This document shows, piece by piece, positions 1 to 10,388 of a stretch of 64,000 bases of DNA. Made by a program: the position numbers and the translations under genes. Below the pieces are notes generated by a model that was not told the DNA's origin, made no database searches, and worked only from the letters and a program-made list of their open reading frames with translations. Source of the stretch: Scilla litardierei. Its lineage: Eukaryota; Streptophyta; Magnoliopsida; Asparagales; Asparagaceae. Numbering within the stretch: the first letter of the stretch is position 1; each line of letters starts with the position of its first letter. The stretch is taken from assembly GCA_030789695.1 (NCBI GenBank), contig CM061136.1:132773584-132837583 (forward strand), read 5' to 3'.

Positions 1-1469
1 ACTTGGAGCGCGTTCTCTTATTCCAACCCCCAGCGTCGCTACCCGACGCCGGTGTAGCTTTCGCGTCGTGTTGAGGTAACGCTTTGCACCCCTAGGACCC
101 CCAACCCAATGCATGCTAATCAAGACTAAAATCAGTATTTTTAAAGTATTTTAAATGTTTTAAATTCACTAATCAATATTAATAATATGGACTTTAGGCC
201 GGTGGACTTGTGCACGTAGGATAATTGTGATTTTGGACTCATTGGACGGTGTGCTCAGACGTCGTACTTGCAGGCAAGTGAAACTTGCCAACTCTTGTGT
301 AGGGCCATGTTTTTAAGCCACTTCCTTGTTCCTAGCGTAAAAGAGACTAGTCAGTGAAATGATAGCTGGCTAGACGCCTACTTGATCTAGTTTGACAACG
401 AAACTAGATCCGTCACCTAATTGATCTAGCTTGACAACGAAGCTAGATCCAACCCTTTAAACTTGTTGTTCATGCATACTAAACTGTCACGTTTACTTTC
501 CTTAAACTGTTCGTACTTTTAACTGCCATGCATTGCATCTTACATGTCATCCAAGTTGATTGTTGCATCGTAGCACACGCTACAAAATACTTGTACAAAT
601 CCGTGTTTCCGTGTCCCTGGCTAGGTGCACCCATAGGCCATACTTGTTAAAAACACTTCCTGGCTCGTGATCCAGAAGCGAGCATTCCAAGTTCGGGGGT
701 AAGGCCCTGGCTCGACACACGTGGAGGGGTAGGGATAAACGTTCACTTGAGCTTAGGAGTGGCCTGATCAGCCCTCTAGCCAAAAGACGGAATCTCTGTG
801 CACGAGGTGCTTACTTTTCTTGTCTTGTACTTGTCTTGTGAATGCCATGCCATGCTCGTACTTTACTTTACTTTACTTTACCTGCTGCACTCATACTTTA
901 ACTGCCATGTCATTGCATCATGCTAGAACTGCTAGGTTGCTTTTACTTGTACTTTCAGTTTCCTTGCACAAGTCTCTTGTAGACTTGCTGACATGTGCCC
1001 CTTGCTCTTTTGGGTGTCACATGTTAGACCTGAGCCAGAGACCGTTGCTGAGTACATGGTGTTTTGCTGACGCTGAGCCTGAGTCCGTGTTTGTCCAGGG
1101 GGAGTTTTGTGGACACCGGAGACCTTCCTTGGTGATTTTGCTGAGTTTTCTTTTGTTCTAGGCTTTCGTTAGTTGTTGGTGCGTAGCACCGTTGTTTTGT
1201 ACTTTGTACTTTGTTGGCCATGTTTGGGCCTTTTGTCTCTCTTTCTTTTAGCCTGGTGGCTTTTCTGCGATGTTGGAATTTATATTTATGGATATTCTGA
1301 GATGTTTCTTTTGTCTCTTTCGTTATTATTATCTTTGTTTCGTTTCGCGTTGCAAGGACCTGCAGTTTTAATTTGATTGACGCTTATCGGACTTGCAGCT
1401 TTGTAGCTTCAAGTCTGAGCGGACCTTCTCACGCTTCGCCTCCACGTTCTTGGGAAGCGGGGCGTGACA
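1..1469 (+). repeat. LARD-1 5' LTR (partial)
   Basis: This is the last 1469 bp of a LARD LTR, collinear with 6330-7798 and with the distal halves of the LTRs at 37251-40125 and 56398-59272. It ends CGTGACA and is followed by GGTTTTGTTGGTGG. In Tekay-like elements the equivalent place holds the TGGTATCAGAGC primer-binding site; only a TGGT-like remnant is visible, so the primer site is unclear. Short ORFs recur in every copy only because the LTRs are copies. Confidence 0.85.
384..449 (+). other. Twin covarying hairpins in LARD LTR (copy 1)
   Basis: Hairpin 1 has arms GATCTAGTTT (384-393) and AAACTAGATC (401-410). Hairpin 2 has arms GATCTAGCTT (423-432) and AAGCTAGATC (440-449). Both have the 7-base loop GACAACG and 10-bp perfect stems. 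They differ by one base pair changed on both sides (T-A to C-G), which is what selection on an RNA stem would leave. They lie downstream of the LTR TATA box, so they would be transcribed. Confidence 0.8.
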
Positions 1470-4400
1470 GGTTTTGTTGGTGGCCCATGCAGGTCCAATC
1501 TTGCAATTGCGAATTAACGGAACAACGATAATAACGGAATGTCCATTAAATAAATTGCAACATCCGAGTAATAAGCCCTGAGTTTAGTCGTTTTCTTATG
1601 ACACTAGGTGATAAGAAGACTTAGTTAGACGCCTGTGCTTGTTAGATAGAGGCATCTGTTTGTTAGTTAGACCCCCCTGCCAGCAATTGATTTAATCGTC
1701 GTAGGAGTTACCTTAGTGGTTATTGCCTAACTCTGACCATATTAGACTTCTAGAATTTCCTTCCGTCGTTCGCTTGGGTTCATCGATTTCGGACCGGGAT
1801 GAACGCATTTCATTACCGTCTAGCTCCTTAGAAGTCTTAGCGCTTAGTTTTTAATCTTTAGTTGGTCGACCGTAGGTGTTTCCGTAGACTTCCTGATTCA
1901 TATCCTAGGAGTATGAATGTTCTGATCATCCGACTAATTTCCTTGCCTCGATTCACGAGATCGCCTCATGACGATCGTCGTCAATCTTCAAACCGCTCCA
2001 TCACAAACCTTGAACCTCCTGAAAGTATTTTTCGACTTCCTCCTTTCCGAAGCTTAACCTTGTTCCAAATCTTAATGCATATGTACTTATACTTCATCCT
2101 CCTTCGTTGATTTAAATTTTTTTAAAACTTTTGTCGGAATTTTTGAACACTAGTTATAATATTTTTCCAGCCTATATTTTTCGTTCTTATGTAATTGCGT
2201 TGCCCTTCATATATTAATTTTATATAGATCCGTACTTTTATTTTTCCCAATACGATTTATAATACGAATGAAACGTCGCGTTTACTTTAATATACTTTCA
2301 AGACACATGGAATTTCAGCTTTCAGCAAGTTGGTTTTGCTCGTCATTTTCGCTACTTCAGATTTTTGCAAAAATTACTATTTTCATAACCACTTTCTGAC
2401 TTAGACCCTCCATGATTTGATTTTAAAGACTTGCTATTCGATCTTGATAAATTCTTATACTAAGTCGTTAATATTATTTTTCCGTGCACCATACATACTT
2501 TCAATTATTTTTATATCCGTACCAGACTTGTTGTGTTCGTATATTAAGAACCTTATGTAAATTAGTTTCTCATTTCTGGCAAACCCTGGTTCTCTAAAAA
2601 GTAGTTTCAAAATTGATTATTCTCAATTTTCCATAGCCCAAAGAGTTTTGAAAGCATTTAACCTGAGTTTAAATTCTCCCGTTACTTGACTTCACTCTTT
2701 GACTTGCAAAACTTTTTGACAACATTATATTAAATTACTAACGTATAAGATTTCTAAAACCTTGTCCTTAATATTCGTGTAAATAATTTTACTTCCTTTT
2801 ACATTGATTTTATATAAACCAATAAAACATTTTCTCTTATTATGAATATTCGACTCAAACTTATTTCAACTCGCTTTATCGATCTTCAAATATTTACAGA
2901 TGAGGAATTCCAATTTTTTTGAAGTACAACGGTTTTCAATTTTGCGTATTTTAGCTCATTCTATTTACCCTATTTTCTTTTTCCCCTCCTATATAAGCAT
3001 CACTACATCTCCCTTTTCCCTCAACCTAAACATCACCATTGCGTCAATGTTTCGTCTAACCAAGCTGTCTCCTTGTATTCGTCATGTCTGAACTCGTGCT
3101 TATCGATCCTTCCCTCGTCACGCTCCCGATCTCTCTTTATTGCTTAGGCCTTAGGATCCTTCATGTCTGTGTCAACTCTTAGTTGTTAGTAGACCCTTGG
3201 ACCCTTGTGGGGTTGTCGTGGTGCACGTACCTAAGTTGTGTACGTGGGCTTGAATGAGGATCCCCATAGTATATTGATGTTTGCCTATTGAGTGATATAT
3301 ATATATATATATACCCGGAGTTATTCGTAATAGTATGAAGTTGTGGTGTGTTAGTAGTTATAAATTTTTGTGTGGATAGCTATACCATAATAGGGATGCT
3401 TGTGTATATAAGAGTTAGCGTTAGAATGTCTATTGGAGTGTATGCAATTAGAGATACTTATAATGGTTGAAATAATTTGATTTGGTGAAGCTATGTGTAT
3501 GCTAGGTGTGATAATAATAAGTGTACGTATAGTTAAGTGAGTAGGCCTATTGAGTGATTCATATATTAGTACGTGTGAGTAGGTGCTCGTGCGTGGATAT
3601 GAAATGTGCTTATATGTAAGTAGTTATGTTTGGTTGCCTGAGTATATAAGTGATATACATATGGTAGTAGGGTTAAAATTTTGATTGGTATTGCTTGCTT
3701 TTCGGGATGTTGCATGCGTGCATACCGTGAGGTGTACACGACTATTGCACATCTTAATTATGTATGTGTGAATGTGTTAGTATACTGATTATAGGTAGTA
3801 GGCTATGGTGTGAATATATATATGTTACATGGGTGTGACTATACGATGAATACATATGCATGTATTATGGAGTGTATTATAAATATACGTGTGCTGATGT
3901 CTGTATTATTATTATTATGGTATATAGAGTGATTGAACCATGTAAGTATTGCCTGACTAAATATTAAGTGTGATTGATCTATGAAATGTATACGGTTGTA
4001 TTGGTAGATGTATATATAGGGGAGTGGTATTGATATAGGTATGATTGTCGTGTTACGTATATAGAATATTCTGATATGTGTATTGAGTCTCACTCAAGCT
4101 TGAGTGGGTATACTCTAAGTATATTGAATGAATGTTTGAAGTTTGAATATAGCAATGTTTGATGTATGTATAGTGATAGGAGTGTTTGTGCCTGGTTGTG
4201 CTACGCACATGATTGTGGGTCGCTACGCCAGTATATAGTTATAGGTGCTGGACTTGTGGTATAGTTACTTACTAAGGACTTGTTGTGTGAACGTATGTGT
4301 ACTAGCTAAAACTAGGTGTGTTTGTGTGCTAGTTATATAATGGTATGATTGGTGTATGTAAATGAAATGTTAGCGTGTATGGGTGTGCACCATGCACGGG

Positions 4401-5016
4401 TAAGTATGTGCTTAGTTATAAGTATTGATGACTATGATTTATGTGGCGTGTCGTAAATACAGTTATAGGACCGTATGTGATGTGAATATATGGTGAACTA
4501 TTTACATGCATTTGAATGACTAAATATTGTGAAACTATAGTAGTGGTGAATATATATATTAGATATAGTGAAACTTGATTAATAATGGTATGGCGTGACT
4601 ATATGTGTTGAGATGTTTGGTATTGGATGACTATTAGAGGGTAGTATACCCTTGATGTTTGTGCATAGGTAGCTACCTATAGGTAGAGCAATGATTGCAT
4701 TTGCTAAGTGTGAGACTATCCTTATATTAGTATCTGAACTGTTGTTTTGCGAGTAGTAGTTATATAAGGGATGTATGTTTATATATATGATTGAAATACA
4801 TGTATGAATTTGACTGACTATAATAGGTATACGTGTATACGTACGTGAATGTATATACGTGTTGGTAGTATTAATGTTTGACTACTTAGTGCATACATAA
4901 GCACTTGTAATGACTATACCTGGTTGAATTATTATATGACCTGATTGGGGTAGTTACTAGAGCGACTAGCTATATTAGAAAGTCCGAGGACGGACTTTAT
5001 TCTAAGGTGGGGAGGA
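1470..5016 (+). other. LARD-1 internal domain, noncoding
   Basis: This AT-rich interior has no long ORF and no recognisable retroelement domain. It is collinear with the LARD-2 interior (40126-42144 plus 54865-56397, about 3552 bp), so length and order are kept although no protein is encoded. The first third is T/C-rich and the rest is a TA/TG-rich tract with many short tatata runs (for example 3297-3313). A TATA-like string lies at 2990-2997, followed by a short frame with a partly similar tail in LARD-2 (2900-3091 versus 41454-41735). I do not regard that frame as a gene. Packaging and dimerisation signals are expected in such a region but cannot be placed by eye. Confidence 0.75.
4979..5016 (+). 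other. Hairpin plus polypurine tract of LARD-1
   Basis: An 8-bp perfect stem AAAGTCCG/CGGACTTT with loop AGGA (4979-4998) is followed by the purine-rich run AAGGTGGGGAGGA (5004-5016), which directly abuts the LTR start TG at 5017. That is where the plus-strand primer of reverse transcription belongs. The same hairpin and tract recur in LARD-2 at 56360-56379 and 56385-56397, where the tract reads AAGGTGGGAAGGA. Confidence 0.8.
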
Positions 5017-5602
5017 TGTAACGACCACTTTTCGTGGTACGTTGTTCGTGCACGTGCTTTTGACCGTGCACGTGTTTGTTTTAGACTCTGTTTGTTCGTG
5101 AACACTTTTGCGTGATATGCCGTTGCGAACGTCTCTGAGAGTATTAAATAGTGGCACTATCTTGGAACGACGTTTCTCGAGTCGTTTTTCCACAATTTAA
5201 ACTTATTCGATGAGACGTGGCGATTTTCACTTTTGACGGGAGACGTTTCTATTTTTAGTTTCGTCGTCCGACGTCAAAATTGAGATTCGTCTTCTTAGTT
5301 AGCTCACATTCGTCATCACGATCACCCCGATATTTATTTTATAATTTTTGGAGTTTATTTGACCACTTTTATATTTTTAACAAGTTTTATATTATTTTTA
5401 ATAATTTATTTTTAAATTAATTTCGGCCAAATAAAATTTATTTGAGTTTTAAACGTTTTTAAGAATTTTTGAGCCAATTTCCAGCTCATTTGGACCAAGT
5501 CAAATCCTTGGGTGAGTTGGAGTAGTTGGAATTCAAATTTTAAATTAATTTAATATTCTAATCCTATTAGATTTAGCCCTAGACCAAGTCAACCCATCTA
5601 TA

Positions 5603-5611
5603 CTATATAAG
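5603..5611 (+). promoter_or_regulatory. LARD LTR TATA box
   Basis: CTATATAAG is followed about 30 bp later by an A-rich pyrimidine-flanked leader, as expected for a Pol II start. It is conserved at 37837-37845 and 56984-56992 in the LARD-2 LTRs. Confidence 0.65.
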
Positions 5612-5677
5612 CAACCCCTAGGAAGACCTATTTTCGCAAGAAATTAGCCCTAGCCTCTTCCAAAAGCAAAATTGGAC

Positions 5678-5698
5678 GTTGCGACGATTCGTCGCAAC
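5678..5698 (+). other. Perfect 10-bp hairpin in LARD leader
   Basis: GTTGCGACGA and TCGTCGCAAC flank a single T. Part of the same word repeats at once (GTTGCGACG, 5699-5707). It is kept in the LTR at 37251 and has one mismatch in the LTR at 56398. Its position 67-87 bp past the end of the TATA box puts it near the 5' end of the transcript. Confidence 0.7.
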
Positions 5699-6712
5699 GT
5701 TGCGACGTTCAGCCACCGCAGCGACCGAAGGAAACGGCCCCGTTCCCCCGCTCCGACCGAAGCCCCACCCCGCACCAAGCAGCTCCGCATCGCAGCACAG
5801 CTTTCCGCACCGTCGCCCGCTTGTCGCTCCGCTCCGCAGCCCGCACGACCGACCCGCTGCTCCGCACCGACCGCTGTTGCGAGCGCTGCAACGTTGCAAC
5901 GCTGCCCCGCCCCGCATCCAAGCGTCTGACCGAGGCTCCCGACCGGTCTGACCGAAGGAAGCCCTCGCACCAAGCATCTCCCCGCAGCCGCTGCACACCC
6001 CAACGTCGCAGCCCCCGCATTTTGAGCGCACGACCGACGGATCTCCCCGCATTGGCTGTGTACGACCGAGAGCCACTCGTCGCAACCCCGCATCCGTCGC
6101 ACCGCTTGCCTCCGTGGGCCCCCCAAGTTCTCCAGAGTTATTGTGGGTCCCCCAAAGGCCCCTAGGACTACTGTGGGCCCCACCTAGGTGCTTGCTCTTC
6201 GAGGATCCGTCGCGTACGACGTCGTCGCACGTCGTAGCCCGTCGTTGCACGTGCTAGCTTTGGAATCTGGAACCGTCGCCCCGGTCAAAGCTCTGAATTT
6301 TCCAGTGAGGAATATATTTTGGAATCAGGACTTGGAGCGCGTTCTCTTATTCCAACCCCCGGCGTCGCTACCCGACGCCGGTGTAGCTTTCGCGTCGTGT
6401 TGAGGTAACGCTTTGCACCCCTAGGACCCCCAACCCAATGCATGCTAATCAAGACTAAAATCAGTATTTTTAAAGTATTTTAAATGTTTTAAATTCACTA
6501 ATCAATATTAATAATATGGACTTTAGGCCGGTGGACTTGTGCACGTAGGATAATTGTGATTTTGGACTCATTGGACGGTGTGCTCAGACGTCGTACTTGC
6601 AGGCAAGTGAAACTTGCCAACTCTTGTGTAGGGCCATGTTTTTAGGCCACTTCCTTGTTCCTAGCGTAAAAGAGACTAGTCAGTGAAATGATAGCTGGCT
6701 AGACGCCTACTT

Positions 6713-6778
6713 GATCTAGTTTGACAACGAAACTAGATCCGTCACCTAATTGATCTAGCTTGACAACGAAGCTAGATC
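6713..6778 (+). other. Twin covarying hairpins in LARD LTR (copy 2)
   Basis: This is identical to the pair at 384-449: same stems, same GACAACG loops, same compensated base pair. Confidence 0.8.
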
Positions 6779-7798
6779 CAACCCTTTAAACTTGTTGTTC
6801 ATGCATACTAAACTGTCACGTTTACTTTCCTTAAACTGTTCGTACTTTTAACTGCCATGCATTGCATCTTACATGTCATCCAAGTTGATTGTTGCATCGT
6901 AGCACACGCTACAAAATACTTGTACAAATCCGTGTTTCCGTGTCCCTGGCTAGGTGCACCCATAGGCCATACTTGTTAAAAACACTTCCTGGCTCGTGAT
7001 CCAGAAGCGAGCATTCCAAGTTCGGGGGTAAGGCCCTGGCTCGACACACGTGGAGGGGTAGGGATAAACGTTCACTTGAGCTTAGGAGTGGCCTGATCAG
7101 CCCTCTAGCCAAAAGACGGAATCTCTGTGCACGAGGTGCTTACTTTTCTTGTCTTGTACTTGTCTTGTGAATGCCATGCCATGCTCGTACTTTACTTTAC
7201 TTTACTTTACCTGCAGCACTCATACTTTAACTGCCATGTCATTGCATCATGCTAGAACTGCTAGGTTGCTTTTACTTGTACTTTCAGTTTCCTTGCACAA
7301 GTCTCTTGTAGACTTGCTGACATGTGCCCCTTGCTCTTTTGGGTGTCACATGTTAGACCTGAGCCAGAGACCGTTGCTGAGTACGTGGTGTTTTGCTGAC
7401 GCTGAGCCTGAGTCCGTGTTTGTCCAGGGGGAGTTTTGTGGACACCGGAGACCTTCCTTGGTGATTTTGCTGAGTTTTCTTTTGTTCTAGGCTTTTGTTA
7501 GTTGTTGGTTCGTAGCACCGTTGTTTTGTACTTTGTACTTTGTTGGCCATGTTTGGGCCTTTTGTCTCTCTTTCTTTTAGCCTGGTGGCTTTTCTGCGAT
7601 GTTGGAATTTATATTTATGGATATTCTGAGATGTTTCTTTTGTCTCTTTCGTTATTATTATCTTTGTTTCGTTTCGCGTTGCAAGGACCTGCAGTTTTAA
7701 TTTGATTGACGCTTATCGGACTTGCAGCTTTGTAGCTTCAAGTCTGAGCGGACCATCTCACGCTTCGCCTCCACGTTCTTGGGAAGCGGGGCGTGACA

Positions 7799-8203
7799 TG
7801 AAGTGTACTATGACTAAAATATATATCCAAATTGAGATGGCCTCTAGAATGATAGCAGAAATCAAAACAAGGTGGAGATAGTGCGTAAATCTTTGAAATT
7901 TCCTGCGTTCTAGCTTTGTTTCTTCTTCTTTGCTCCAACTTTCATAGATCTTTCTTACTTGTCTTTTGGTGCTCCAAACTCATATCCAAAGGAATTCTTG
8001 TTGTTCTTGCATCATCAATCATGGCTTCATCTCCAGATTGCACCGTATCTCTCCAATTCGCTCCAAATTCCCTGAAATCAACATAAACGCTCCGAAAGTG
8101 AAATAGTTCCAAATATTCATCGAAAAGCGTATAAAATTGGTATTTAGAGGGTGAAACATGATATGAATTTATACGGATAAATGTTTAAAATGCATGCATA
8201 TCA
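7799..8203 (-). repeat. Family X LTR fragment interrupted by LARD-1
   Basis: It is collinear with 28515-28922 and 33105-33493, which are the same end of the two Gypsy-X LTRs. It ends gcatgcatatca, the family X LTR start when read on the minus strand, and adjoins the ~106-bp tandem repeat. The rest of this copy lies left of LARD-1, outside the window. Confidence 0.8.
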
Positions 8204-8560
8204 GATAGCCGAGGGGCCAATCCCTCACCTCTGAACGACCATCAATAGTCGTCGGTTGTAAGCCGAAAGGGCCTCGCCTCTCGCAACCGAACGACCCTCA
8301 TCATTAGCCGTAAGCTGAGGGACCAATCCGTTGCCACTGAATGACCCTCGATCATCATCAGCCGTAAGCCGAAGGGGCCTCGTCCCTCTCAACCGAATGA
8401 CACTCGTCAGCCGTAAGATGAGGGACCAATCCCTTGCCATTGAACGACCTTTGATCGTCGTCTGCTGTAATCCCAAGGGGCCTCGCCCCTCGCAACCAAA
8501 TGATCCTCGTTGTCAGCTGTAAGCCGAGGGACCAATTCCTCGCTATAGGACCATCCCCAT
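8204..8560. repeat. ~106-bp tandem repeat, about three units
   Basis: Units contain GCCGTAAGCCGAAGGGGCC followed by CTCGCAACCGAACGACCCTC, alternating with a related half unit containing AAGCCGAGGGACCAATCC. The same repeat forms a longer array at 26178-27170. Short frames across it are accidental. Confidence 0.8.
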
Positions 8561-8585
8561 TAGGTAGAAATGTTCGACAAACCAA

Positions 8586-9892
8586 ACTTGGCTCTCTCAA
8601 ATGATTCCTATATGTGTGGAGAGATACCAAAAACAGCCCCACAAAACAGTCCACAAACAGACAAAATAACGGCTAGAAATGGCTAGCTCGAAAGTCCCAA
8701 CGGATAGTTTTTGGGGTCTACCAGACATCATATGTACACCATATGTATATGGGGTCTACCAGACATCATATGTCCCAACGGATAGTTTCTGGGCAATCTT
8801 CATCAGCCGTCTGGTCCGACGTTGTGCAGCGTCTGGTCTGACAGACTCTTCACAGAAAAACACTTGTTCACCAAAAACAATCATAACTCCCTCATATGGA
8901 CTCCGATTGAGGTGAATCAAGATGCGTTTGAAAGCTAAAAAGATTTGTAATCAGATGGACATAGAATGGATGAAAAATTCCAATCACAGAAAACTGACAG
9001 TCGATTGAAGTCAGAAACAGATTGTAGAATTTCCAAGAGACTCAATCTAAAAAATACTAGATCACCAAAATGGTCTAACTGACACAAATGAACTCCGATT
9101 GAGGTGATCTAAGATGCGTTGGAAAGATGGAAAAGAATGCAATCTAATGGGCTTAGAATAGATGAGAAATTCCAACCACAGAGAAACTGACAGATTTTTG
9201 AAGTCAGAGACAGATTGCAAAAGTTCCAACGCACGGCAACCAGAAGTCTGGAGTTCACCACTTAGGCGTCTGGGCCACTGTGCAAGCGTCCGAGAATCCT
9301 TCTTCAGATGGCTGCCAAATATGGGTCCGATAGACAGAGAGCACAATAAAGTTTGATCACTCTGTCCAGGCACCTGGAGTACATGACCCAGACGTCTGAC
9401 CTAAGGCTGTGTTCTGGTGATCTATCATCAGGTGACTGACCCAAGGCTGTGTTCTACTGATCAGAAAGAAGACACGCCAGGCATCTGGTGACTCTTCACC
9501 AGGTGCCTGTCCAGCCCCAAAATGCACACACATGTGTGTTTAGAGCAATGGACTAAATGGGATGGGTTCAAGATGATTCTAAGGAACCATATGATGGAAA
9601 TGATGCATATGTGAGTGTGTTGTGCATCTATTCAAGCCTAAAAATATTCTAAGTAAGAAAGACAAGGTACATGAAGAAATACAAAATATATTACATTGAA
9701 GTTCAATATTCTTCATGCAAGCAATGCTCCAAAGCCTTGAAGCCATCTCCACCATTCCCATCACCAATTATTTTGTCTCCTTATCAAGATAATCAATTGT
9801 TAATCTGAGACTAAAACAAATGAGATTATTAGCACACAACATAATGTTGATCATTATCAAAACAACATTGGTCATGAACCCATGAACCAACA
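8586..9892 (-). repeat. Copia-W 3' LTR, truncated
   Basis: It is collinear with 12482-13821 and ends ...GAACCAACA at 9892. It contains degenerate copies of the family word CAGACGTCTGG (about 8808-9510) and a short internal duplication near 8705-8790 in which a run containing ACCAGACATCATATG occurs twice. Confidence 0.78.
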
Positions 9893-10388
9893 TTCTCCAC
9901 GTTTTTGATGATGACAAAACTTTATGTAAAAATATAACATAAGCATTGAAATACAATGGGTGTGCTAACAAACTCCTCCTATCAATTTGCATATATGCAC
10001 AAAGTGAGCAAATAAAGCATAGTGCATATTGATGGGTGTGTTTATGTAAAAACAATACCAACAAAAGAATGCATAAAAGCATATGGTATATATTTTTACA
10101 TAACCACAATTTGTAACCCTTTGGCATATCAAAAATATGGAAAATTTCCAAGTTGATAAAATCCAAGGGTTTGAAATAAATCCTACTCATATGCAAAAAT
10201 ATGAGGTGAATCACATAAACATGGAAATGAAAGGAAATTAACATTCTAGCAAGCAAACAGTCCAAACATCTCCAAACTAATATGAAACATGCAAACATGG
10301 GAGATATAGACAATCTCACACAAATATTGGATACATAAAGTAAGCATACATGCATGGTACCCAAGCAATGAATACAAGTGTGTGAGTG
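9893..10388 (-). other. Copia-W 3' noncoding region with polypurine tract
   Basis: Read on the minus strand, CAAAAACGTGGAGAA (9893-9907) directly precedes the 3' LTR and corresponds to the CAAAAAGGGGGAGA tract of Copia-Z, with two changes. The rest is AT-rich. A 198-codon frame here (9768-10364) starts inside the element and ends in the LTR, shows no domain and is treated as chance. Confidence 0.6.

Larger units (their letters stand above)
1..7798 (+). mobile_element. LARD-1: large noncoding LTR retrotransposon derivative, 5' end cut by window
   Basis: Two near-identical LTRs flank a 3547-bp interior that has no gag, protease, RT or integrase in any frame. Bases 1-1469 repeat at 6330-7798 with a constant offset of 6329 and only about eight single-base differences by eye, so the insertion is fairly recent. 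The 3' LTR starts TGTAACGACC and ends GGGGCGTGACA, termini that resemble Del/Tekay-type Ty3 elements. Length and organisation match what is called a LARD, which must be mobilised by proteins from another element. Orientation comes from the polypurine tract at 5004-5016 and the TATA box at 5603. The left flank is outside the window, so its target duplication cannot be tested; the right flank is tgaag. The lineage assignment is inference from the termini. Confidence 0.82.
5017..7798 (+). repeat. LARD-1 3' LTR, 2782 bp
   Basis: The LTR runs from TGTAACG to CGTGACA. In order it holds two G-box cores CACGTG inside CGTGCACG palindromes (5051-5056, 5069-5074), an AT-rich stretch, a TATA box at 5603-5611, a strong hairpin at 5678-5698, a C/G-rich island at about 5670-6200, the twin hairpins at 6713-6778 and a final 1-kb segment. 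The GC-rich island has open frames on both strands but no domain. It is about 93 bp shorter than the LARD-2 LTRs, partly because it lacks a segment holding the stem TCCCTCGGT/ACCGAGGGA. It is inserted in a family X LTR. Confidence 0.85.

Noticed and set aside
580..1376. Short ORFs (67, 113, 65, 67 codons) that recur at 6909-7705 and partly at 39211-39771 and 58358-58552
   Set aside because: They recur because the LTRs are copies. They are not kept in the older LARD-2 copies, have no domain and include both strands of the same bases.
1470..1500. LARD primer-binding site of the tRNA-Met type
   Set aside because: Only TGGT can be matched after the LTR end. The remainder does not fit TGGTATCAGAGC, so I left it unassigned.
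2900..3091. 63-codon frame after a TATA-like string in the LARD-1 interior as a possible small gene
   Set aside because: Only the tail is similar in LARD-2 (41454-41735), with shifted upstream frame and changed TATA. Conservation is no better than in surrounding DNA by eye.
5618..6403. Overlapping ORFs up to 210 codons on both strands of the LARD GC-rich island (also 37852-38552, 56999-57699)
   Set aside because: High GC content lowers stop frequency on both strands. Wording is Arg/Ala/Cys/Gly low complexity and indels between copies shift the frames.
8679..8915. 78-codon plus-strand ORF in the Copia-W LTR
   Set aside because: Antisense to the element and created by the local duplication. 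Not open in the other LTR.
9768..10364. 198-codon minus-strand ORF in Copia-W
   Set aside because: It is biased to Ile/Leu/Phe/Cys from AT-rich sequence, overlaps the LTR end and purine tract, and has no domain.
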